Below are positions 56,248 to 64,000 of a stretch of DNA of 64,000 nucleotides, piece after piece. This stretch comes from Gnetum montanum (lineage: Eukaryota > Streptophyta > Gnetopsida > Gnetales > Gnetaceae): assembly GCA_015680685.1 (NCBI GenBank), contig MNCI01023267.1, forward strand, positions 676,838 through 740,837, in the 5' to 3' direction. The stretch's first letter is position 1, and the number at the start of each line of letters is the position of its first letter. The translations under genes and the position numbers were made by a program. The notes beneath the pieces are model-generated. The model was not told the origin of the DNA. It saw only the letters and a program-made list of their open reading frames with translations, and searched no databases.

Positions 56248-57494
56248 TTAGACCCAACAGCCTTGAGGCATTTTATTTCCCCAATAAGGGTTTGAATAAG
56301 TTGGAATGCTTGATCCAGATCCAAGGATGATGTAGATGGTTGGGGAACTACCAGGGCAGCTCCCATTTGTGGAGTAGTAGGGGTAGCAACGTGACCCATC
56401 GGCGATGCTGTTGGGGTGGCCCCTATGAAATGTGCTACTGGCGTTGTCCACCACCCCGCAGGTGGTGCTGTTGGAGCAGCAGCCGCAAGTTGTGCTAAGG
56501 GATGGGCCGGTTGTGCAGCCAGTGGAATAGACTATAGTCCCGTGCTGGGTTGTATCGTTTGCGGGGCTTGGTAGGTCTAATGTCCAACATAACAAGACAT
56601 CTACAATGGTTGCGTAGCAGGAGGAGAAGTGAATGGGGTCCATCACATGGATAGGCCTGGGCCCACTGTTGATGATGGGATAGGTGTAAATGCAGGAATA
56701 AAGGTGGAAGTTGCACATGATTGCGAGGTAGGTATTGTGTGAATGTGCGGTAGGGTAGCCATGATTGGCGTATGTTGCAAAGCAAGAAAGGATTGGTGAA
56801 AATTCATTGGAGGAGTAGTGACCGAGGTTGAGATAAGGGCATGGACATGTTGATGCACCAAAGGAATGGCATGGCTACCTATTATTGATGGAATCATGAT
56901 TTGCGATGGTGCAGACGTGATCACGAAGGGAGCAGCAGTATGGAGTGGGTTTGTCTTGAAGGATGGAGTGGGAGGAATTGTGGTAGTGTTGGTTTGACCC
57001 CCTTTGTCAGATTGGGAATCCAGTTCCTCTTGTCCATCCTGGAAATCCTCATCATGATGAGATGCTGTATCTTGCAGCTCCCTAGACCTAAGGATATGGA
57101 TCAGTTGATCTAGAAGCCATTGGTTCATTTATGTCAAAGGGATGGAAGTGTCGGGAGTGGGAATAAATTCCTTCCCATTGTAGTAGGTGAACTTGAAGCT
57201 ACGCTTATCCTCGAGTTCTTGTACATCTAAGGGTAGGTTTTCCTGAACCTTGGCATAGAGAAAGTTGTATCACTCGTGTTGTTGAGCTAAGCCCTTAGGT
57301 CCTTGATTTTGGATCCTAAGGGATCGATGTGGCCCCAGCCCCAGGCTGAGTGGTTGTTCAACACTTGTGATTCCTTGAACTGTGAAGGGAACCTCAACAT
57401 TAGAGGTGTTAGCAACAGTGCTTGGCGAAGTCATTGTTACAAAGCTAAATGGGTTTGTAAACGAGAAAAAAAAAGGAGATAGGAAAGTGATCAA
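56248..57494 (-). pseudogene. Gag N-terminal proline/threonine-rich region of A2
   Basis: Begins near 57436-57494 (MTSPSTVANTSNVEVPFTV), followed by an acidic patch (DEDFQDGQEELDSQSDKGG) and a long Pro/Thr/Ser/Ala-rich low-complexity linker into the gag core. Only a few stops (57268, 57130, 56640 regions). The start is placed by homology of the order only. It is much longer than typical Ty3/gypsy gag leaders, as in Ogre-like elements that add an extra upstream domain. Confidence 0.55.
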
Positions 57495-57817
57495 AAGGCT
57501 TTATGTCTTATAGGATTCCAAAGGAACCATCAGAGTGACTGATCTGTACCACATGATGCATAAACAACCACAAAAGGGTGTCAAGTTTATGCTAGTGCAT
57601 GATAGAATATAGAACACGTACAAGACTACCGTAACATGAGTAGGTCAAATGGTGATTGGAGGCTTTATGTCCTACAGGGTTCTGAAGGAATAGTTGAGGA
57701 AACTGATTTACACCACACGATGCGTAAACAACCACAAAAGCATGTCAAGGTTATGCTAGTGCATATCGGGGTGTAGAACGCTCACAGAAAATGCCCTCCT
57801 TCTAGCTTCTGGAAAAC
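57495..57817 (-). other. Untranslated leader of A2 (primer site not recognised)
   Basis: Between the 5' LTR and gag. It contains a roughly 125-bp direct duplication: AAAAGGCTTTATGTCTTATAGGATTCC...GATGCATAAACAACCACAAAAG at 57492-57582 and GGAGGCTTTATGTCCTACAGGGTTC...GATGCGTAAACAACCACAAAAG at 57658-57742. Directly beyond the LTR the minus strand reads GTTTTCCAGAAGCTAGAAGGAGGG, which I cannot match to a tRNA 3' end. Confidence 0.5.
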
Positions 57818-59601
57818 TATAGCAACTGAAAACACCAGCAGCTGGAAACACCGAGATGTTGTTGATAAGATAGTCTTAACGCTGGATCCACGCGAGGGTC
57901 GTGTTGGATAAAACAGAAATGGGATGCCTTGAATGGTATGGTTGATTAAACAAGGACTTAATCGGTGTCACTAAACCTTTTGCAAACATGTAACTTGAAA
58001 AATGAATTTTATATCATAAACTATTGATTATTATATTGCAAGGAAACGAAAACGATGTAAAATGCAATGATATGGAAGAAAATAAAGTAAACTAGAGTTC
58101 AGAAATGCACCACTTCAAGATTACAGCTTTACTTTGTCAAAGTGGATACAATTGGTTACACGACACTTGGAAGCATAGAGATCCCAAAAAGTAACCAAGA
58201 CGTTCAAAAGCAAGCCAAGTGTATGCTTGAACATAGATTCAAAAGTTAACAATGCACAATGCTACAAAAGAAATAGAAAAGAGCTAAAAAAATGTCAAAT
58301 GGGGATGGTAACAATGTTTTTCCAACTTATGAGTTTTTTGCCAACCAATTTTTCTCTTTGAATTGCCAAATTGCCAACATTTTACCAACAGTAATTTTTG
58401 CCAACTTGCTAACTTGCCAACAATGCTAAAAGCTGCTCGAAATTGCCAACCCTATGAGTGTTTCTTATCGGGGTATTTATAGGGCCAGGAGCATGTGAGA
58501 AATGTGGTTTGGACACCACGTACCCTAGGCCCATAAGGTGTTGACGTGTCCATGCTACATGGACATGCAAAGCTAATTGATAGGCCTGCCACACTGTAAT
58601 TACGCTATCAAAACATGGAGATGTGTGCCAATGATGCAAACAGGTGAAGTGCATTAATGTAGCATAGCTATCTGCTACGCTATGCTATGCTCTAGAGCAT
58701 AGCATGTCAGCATAGCATAGTAGTTTGGTACGCTATGCTACAGCTCACCGCCAGCTATGCTATGTTATATCGTGGAGCGTAGAGTGTTGGCGTAGCGTAG
58801 CCACCAGTTTGAAGGAGAAACTTGCGTTGGAGCCAAATTACAAGTGTTGGAAACTTCTAAAGTGTTCTGATTAGTTCTGCATGTTTACTACACTATGCTA
58901 TACTACGTAGCGTAGCATAGTGTAGTAGCTAGCCTTAACATGCAAAAATGCTAACAATCTACGACCTTTGTTCTTTACAATGTGAAACTTGCAAAGTTGC
59001 TGATCCTGCATTCTAAGACGCCTTTCATCATTCATGCATCTTAGCTATGTTGTGGTACGCTGCATAGCGTAGCATAGCATAGTAGCCAACAAAGCCTGCT
59101 TTTTTCTTAATCTGCTACTTTTCTAGTGAAAGGAGTTTTGTTGAAAGACCTGAAGTTGAGCGAAGCAACTGGTTTTGAAAGGTAGGGGATGCTTGCTAAG
59201 TGCAATTAAAATCACTAAGTGAGCTAGGCCTTTCTGTCTTACTCTTGCTATGCTTTGCTAAGCTGCGTAGCGTAGCACTTCATCCTACAACTATCTCCTG
59301 AGGCTTGCTACACTACATAGCGTAGCAAACTTCTTGACTAGAAAATTTTTCGAACTGTTTTGCGTAGCCTGAGCACCGTTGACAATACCATGCATCATTT
59401 TTGAGTAGACTATCAACTAGATGAATCACCCAAGTGGGTAGGCCAGAGAGTCCATTGGGCCTATTAACACTGGACGTAGAAAATTCGCCAAATTGGATAG
59501 TCTAAACTCAGAGCACCCATTTCTTGCCGAAGTGACATGACGCTGCCTGAATTCCAAGGACCTGGTGAAGCAAGAATGCCTTGAAAAATTAGGGTGCTTC
59601 A
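57818..59601 (-). mobile_element. 5' LTR of A2
   Basis: 1784 bp, aligned end to end with 40711-42548. Minus-strand TATAAATA is at 58474-58481. U3 palindromes near 58665-58800, 58895-58930, 59050-59085, 59250-59275 and 59310-59330 match those of the 3' LTR in position, with several base changes. It ends GGTGCTTCA (59601), followed by the GGTAC duplication. The ORF 58409-58654 is an LTR shadow. Confidence 0.88.
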
Positions 59602-59606
59602 GGTAC

Positions 59607-62568
59607 GCTGAAGTTTGAATTTACTGTTACATGTCTAAGCAATGTTTACCTTTTGCTAACCCCCCCTCTTTTTGTGTTCATTTTTTGCAAATGATTTTAG
59701 TGGCGAATAAATCCTAGGAGGTGACTATGATTGCCTCTGGGCACAACGAGACCAACCTCTTTTTTATGTATGGGGAGGTGGAAGACATCCAATGTTGGCT
59801 CTACAATGGTGCCCCAAGCACACTTGTCCATAATCTTTAGGAGGATAGGATTATGGATTTTTTTTTTACTGTTAACTCAAATGTCCCGCCTATCGAGATG
59901 CTTGCCCTAGCCGACTCCTTCTGCGAAAAGATTAACCGCTTCCACACACGTGTTCACATTTTGTTTGAGGTCAATGACCAGTTTTTTGTGGATCTTTTTG
60001 ATGTCCCTTCTGATAGTCTCCCCATGGGAGAAAAATCCAAGAAAGATGTACACAATCAGGAGGATGTCGAGGAGTGGCTAGGGGCAGCCAAGGACTGAAA
60101 GGGGATCTACATGGATAAAGTTAGGTTGTGGGTGGCCAAAATGGTTTACCCTATCTTTTGTGCCCGTGCCTTTCCCAAGATGCTATCCCAAGGAAAAATC
60201 ATTGGGATTGAGCAGGCTCGAATAATGAGGGATGTCATGGAAGAGGAAACCCATTACAATTGGGCCAAGCACCTTTGCAGAGGCATGCAGGCTACGCTCT
60301 GTGGGAAGCTTGAGTCTTGTTTCAACATGCACCATGCTTTCTTCATAGCCTACTTGAAGTGTTTCATAGAATTCTTAGTAGCCTGTGAGGATGGAGTCTA
60401 GGTACTACAAGATCATAGCCAGATTTCCAAACTGTGGATCTACCAAGTCTTCCATACCACTCGATCTCAGGACCCCCCAAAAGCTATCAAGGAATCATTT
60501 TCAATGATGACTAGGGATTAGGTGGCATGCAAATTTCGGGCCCAAGATAGCTTGGGAGAGGCACCCCCTACTACCACTAGTAGTGTGACAAGGGGAAATG
60601 CCTCATTACAGAGATGGTGATGACCAAATTGCAACGCAAGAGGTCCCTTCTGGTTGAGGAACCTTCCCGCACAGATGAGAGAAGAGGGAATAAGCTGCGA
60701 CTCAAACTTTGGAGAGTGTAGCCTCTGATTGGTGAGTTTTTTGATTTTTGGTTTGTTTTTACATTTTCTACGCTATGTTATGCTAGGTAGCGTAGCACAG
60801 CATAGCAACTGCTTTAGTTGGTGTTATCTGCTTACTATGATTATGCTTTATTATCTGAGGAAGAAGAGGAAGAAGGAGGAGAAGAGGTAACAGCCCCTAT
60901 GACAGGGGTGATTGGAAAAAATGCATATGCTTTGGCTATAGAGGAGAGGGCCCTGATCGGTGAAGAAGGGGCCCCTACTACAGAAGAAAGGGTCTCGGCT
61001 GGTGAGGAGGAGGTTTCTGCCAATGAAGAGGAGGCCCTTATCGATGAAGAAAGGGGTCCAACCAATGAGGAAGAGGCTTCTAGTAACCAAGAAGAGGTCC
61101 TTGCTGATGATCCTTTTGCGAAGAGGAGCTCAATGCTAGAGGGACACATGAGCATCGAGTATGTTGCTACATTGTTGGATCAGCTAGAAGGAGAGGGGCT
61201 TCATTTGGACACTGGTGAGTTTGACCACCTATTTTATAGTGTGCTGATGGAAGACCCCCTCGCTATCACCCCTGAGGATTTGTTGGGTGGAATCTTTACA
61301 TTGTCATTTATGTTATTCATTAGCCCTATAATGGTTCTCTCTACTTTAGTTAACATGTTTTACTATTTAGCTGACACCACCGTTGATACCTTTGGTTCAT
61401 CCTCGATCCACCTACGATCATGGACCGAGACCTTCAACAAATTTACTTTTATGGAGGGGGTGGTTGACAACATGATCAACTGCTTAAAGCAGGTCAACCT
61501 GGAAGTGGGTAAGTCAGAATTGCTACACTAGACTCTGTAAAATGTTATTGCCTCACTATGCCACTGTTACTAATGCCTTTGTGCATGTGGTTAGCAGCTT
61601 CTAGTCTCAAGTGTGATCCCAAATAAGTGGTTAAGATCGACGCCATGCCTACATTTTCATCGAAGGTGACCGAAGTACCTCGTTGCGTATACGATGAAGC
61701 GAGCTAATGTGCACTGTACTCAACATGCTCCTTGTGGAAATACAGGCATGTGAATGAAGACCTCTGGAAATGGGTACAGAGGCTTGAGAAGGAGAAGGCC
61801 AAACTGACCACCGAGGTGGAAGATCTCCAATCTAGAAATGAATTCCTGTTGGCTCGAGACACCAACAATGGCAGTTGGCGTATGGCTATCATTGACTACG
61901 TACGGTATTGGATGGTCGTGCGGTGTAATAATGAGGTCACTCATGAGATAATAGAACAACGCATGCAAATGGACCTGTTAGCCCAGAAGAACCAAGATTG
62001 GAAGGACTATAGTATAAAGGTTTATGAGTGGGGGCAGGCATAGAAAAATCATAATCATATGTATAAGCTAGAACGTTCCACCTACCGTAACCAATACAAC
62101 GATACCTCAGTCAAGTTACATACCTATGAGGTATTCCTCGACATTATTGGCACTTTTGGGGCTTATGATAGGTTCATGCAAAAGGTGATAGTGAGCAAAT
62201 CTCCCAAAAGATAAATGACCTTCCCCGTGGGTGAAACTACCCCTGCTACATTTTCTCTAGGACCACCAAGATGGACATCCATAGAAAAGGAGAAAGTTGC
62301 AGCAAGCATTGACTTGGGCAATAGGAATTGGGCTGACATCATGGAAGAGGAGATCTTGTAATGCCTGGTAGTAGGCCTAGATCGAATACCCCCCAAAATA
62401 GACATGAGGCCATCTCAGGCTAGTTACCTTTTGGCATAGTGATAGTTTGTTTTATTCGAGTCTTTATTATAGCTTTAGTTGACTTACGTTTTATTTGTGG
62501 TTCAGAATCTAGATGAAAATATAGGATGTAATGAAGCAAGGGATGACAGAACGGGTGGAGGATCATAG
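59607..62568 (+). pseudogene. Antisense gene of A1, intron 3 to exon 8
   Basis: Continuation of 38909-40706 beyond A2. Exon 4 59701-60731 (ATGATTTTAG acceptor; TCC-TAG-GAG as in A2; EMLALADSFCEKINRF; frame kept through KGIYMDKVRLWVAKMVYPIF, where A2 is frameshifted). Exon 5 60861-61286 (Glu-rich, long open frame). Exon 6 61371-61508 (SIHLRSWTETFNKFTFMEGVVDNMI; donor GTAAGT). Exon 7 61598-62418, 821 nt as in A2 (RHVNEDLWKWVQRLEKEKAK...NEFLLARDT). Exon 8 from 62506, short and decayed. The 237-codon ORF 60818-61531 reads through intron 5 and is not a separate gene. Stops in exons 4 and 7 and a GC instead of GT donor after exon 7. Confidence 0.7.
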
Positions 62569-62744
62569 CGTAGCAGCCAAACACTTTATTTGTATTTATG
62601 CAAAGAATGTTACAAACATTATTGATTTATGAAAGAAAAAAATGGATTATGAAAAGATTTATTTTAGTTTCACATATGTGTTGTGTTTATTTTTATTTTA
62701 TTTTATTCCCATTTTTTGCATTAAATTTTTTAGGAGCATCTCAT

Positions 62745-62850
62745 TTTAGTTTTAGGCCATTCTGGGTTGTAATGATAGTTTAAGGCCATTTTGGGCCATT
62801 AGATAATGGTAAGGAAAAATTTTGCTAGTTTTAGGCCTTAGCAGGCCATG
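62745..62850. repeat. Spacer repeats between antisense gene and PRO (A1)
   Basis: Three to four units TAGTTT(T)A(A)GGCCATTCTGGG(T/C)..., the counterpart of 53287-53480, fewer in number. Confidence 0.65.
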
Positions 62851-63006
62851 GTGTAATGTAAATGGTAGATGTAATGTGATTGGTTTAAAGAATGAATTAG
62901 ACACTTAGCGTAGATGAGTAAATGTAAAGCAAACAAGGAAGAGAGATGTACAGAGAGCATTAATTGGGTAAGGAGCAGTGGAGTTGTTACGCTACATGAG
63001 TAACAA

Positions 63007-63640
63007 TCATCTTTGCAATTTCTTTCTAACCCATTGTGGGCTTGGTGACATGTAAGTCCAAGAGGCTTTGTTGCGGTATTCTTCTATGTCATTATCTACT
63101 GCTTGAAAAGGTAATTTGGCCCATGCAGTTTCATTTTTCAAGCTAGAATTTTGGGCCAGCTCATCTGCCAAACAAGTTGTTTCAATGGAAATGGGCACTT
63201 CATTCTCAGAAGTTATTACTTTTGAACCTTTCTCCATATTGACATTGTTTATTGCCTGAGTTGTCACTTCATTACTATGGATCACCACCTACCTGCCCAC
63301 GTAAGGTAGGTGGATTTCTTGATGTATGGGGAAAGAGACGGCCCTGAGCTAGGCTAACCACGACCTCACCAAGATCAAGTTAAACCCAGGCATCTCTTCC
63401 ACCATGATGAATGTTGCATTTGTGGGAAACTAGTCCCCTACCATGAAGTTAATGTGGAAAGTGCCTTTCACCACTACCTGCGCTCCATTTAATGACTTCA
63501 GACATGACGTTATCATGGGTTTGATTTGGTCTACCAAACCTAGTTTGTCCACTATGGAGAACAAGATGACATTTGTAGCAGCCCTGTCATCAATGTGTAC
63601 CCTTTAGATCTTGTGTTGACCAACTCGAATTATAATGAAT
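63007..63640 (-). pseudogene. Retropepsin (PRO) of A1
   Basis: Minus strand reads VHIDDRAATNVILFSIVDKLGLVDQI with the catalytic DDGA changed to DDRA (63580-63591), then LKSLNGAQVVVKGTFHINFMV, VEEMPGFNLIL, HQEIHLPYVGR, and the open tail 63288-63007 ending WVRKKLQR and a stop. The Gly to Arg change in the catalytic loop would inactivate it. Confidence 0.8.
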
Positions 63641-64000
63641 AGGGGTGCTGTCATCACCTGATCCTTTTCAAGGTCATTCTTAATGGACTCATCATGAAAA
63701 GTCAACTGAGATGGTAGTGGTTCTTCGAGCTTGGAAGGAAGGATGACCACATGGATTGCCTTCTCCTTTGTCGACATGTTCTCGTCAACTGATATGGATG
63801 TTAACATGTGAACCAAAGCCTCATATTGTGCCTTAGAGGTCATTACCAGGTCGTACAGGCTCAAAGTTGTGTTCTTTTGTTTTAGAGCTTGTTTGACTTG
63901 AGTAAGGGTGTTTAGAAGGTCCCTTCCACTTTCTAGTTGCTTACTGCCCTTCTCCTCCTTCATTCATCCTAGAAGACAAATTTCTCGGGGAGGAGCGATT
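63604..64000 (-). pseudogene. Gag-PRO linker of A1 (continues past the window)
   Basis: Open frame 63963-63604: MKEEKGSKQLESGRDLLNTL, TQVKQALKQKNTTLSLYDLV, then PSKLEEPLPSQLTFHDESI, matching A2 54.3-54.6 kb. The upstream sequence to 64000 (PPREICLLG-like) continues the homology, so gag and the 5' LTR should follow beyond the window. Confidence 0.75.

Larger units (their letters stand above)
40711..59601 (-). mobile_element. Complete nested Tat-lineage LTR retrotransposon A2, 18,891 bp
   Basis: Minus-strand element with both LTRs, 5-bp target duplications and all modules. From its 5' end: LTR, leader, gag (proline-rich N-part, gag core, variant zinc knuckle), PRO, 6-kb spacer holding the antisense gene, RT, RNase H, plant-type RNase H, integrase, spacer repeats, polypurine tract, LTR. 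It is unusually long for Ty3/gypsy, in the range known for Ogre elements. The two LTRs differ at roughly 18 of 205 positions in a stretch I aligned by eye (from 57968 and 40868), mostly transitions, so the insertion is old. Stops throughout and a lost integrase Glu make it defective. Confidence 0.9.
31257..64000 (-). mobile_element. Outer Tat-lineage LTR retrotransposon A1 (5' end beyond window)
   Basis: A minus-strand Ty3/gypsy element. From low to high coordinates: 3' LTR, polypurine tract, spacer repeats, integrase, second RNase H, RNase H, RT, then the antisense gene, PRO and gag linker. It is interrupted between 40710 and 59602 by the complete element A2. Without A2, exon 3 of its antisense gene rejoins exactly. 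The second, plant-type RNase H between RNase H and integrase is diagnostic of the Tat lineage (Ogre, Retand and relatives). Its 5' LTR and gag core lie past 64000. Confidence 0.85.

Noticed and set aside
60818-61531. 237-codon ORF as an independent gene
   Set aside because: It reads from intron 4 through exon 5, intron 5 (FTLSFMLFISPIMVLSTLV is intron) and exon 6 of the antisense gene, ending just past the exon 6 donor.

Overview
The window looks like intergenic, repeat-filled nuclear DNA of a seed plant with a large genome. I find no rRNA or tRNA and no intact host gene. Almost everything recognisable is decayed LTR retrotransposon (Ty3/gypsy), plus one very AT-rich island with a Helitron/PIF1-type helicase relic. 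The plant assignment rests on dual-RNase-H (Tat-lineage) Ty3/gypsy pol, an Athila-like integrase, a type-B (plant cytokinin) response-regulator receiver, a match to the plant transposon-protein family, and heavy C-to-T/G-to-A decay that creates TAG and TGA codons.

Layout. 1-3.1 kb: gag-like relic and 3' LTR of 'family B' (termini TGATGAG...CTCATCA). 3.1-8.4 kb: forward, internally deleted relative of 'family A' (gag end, protease, spacer repeats, polypurine tract, LTR; no pol). 8.5-11.1 kb: end of another family B element, its LTR split by an inverted LTR of the same family. 11.1-19.28 kb: AT-rich island with the helicase relic, a possible RPA-like piece, broken exons of a type-B response regulator on the minus strand, a tandemly duplicated coding block and an unrecognised ORF. 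19.28-24.5 kb: inverted family B LTRs and a family B internal region. 25.95-28.05 kb: Athila-like integrase relic split by a solo family B LTR with a 5-bp target duplication. 29.5-31.25 kb: family B 5' LTR, decayed tRNA primer-binding site and gag-like relic.

31.257-64 kb is one nest. An outer minus-strand family A element (A1; 3' LTR 31257-33092, upstream end beyond the window) is interrupted at 40706 by a complete second family A element (A2; 40711-59601, 18,891 bp, LTRs at both ends, GGTAC duplicated on each side). In minus-strand order each has gag, protease, a 5-6 kb spacer, then RT, RNase H, a second plant-type RNase H, and integrase. The LTRs are about 1.8 kb.

The main discovery candidate is in the protease-RT spacer. 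Both copies carry, antisense to the element, the same gene of about eight exons with its own TATA box. Splice sites are conserved and the reading frame is in phase at the five junctions I checked. Exons 2-3 resemble an FCP1/NIF-type HAD phosphatase domain without its catalytic aspartates. They are followed by an unrecognised domain, a Glu-rich region, a coiled coil and an acidic tail. An intron-bearing gene survives retrotransposition only if it is antisense to the packaged RNA, so the orientation makes sense. Short tandem repeats mark the junctions between the element's modules, and the LTRs carry clustered palindromes. Both copies have lost integrase catalytic residues and are not autonomous now.
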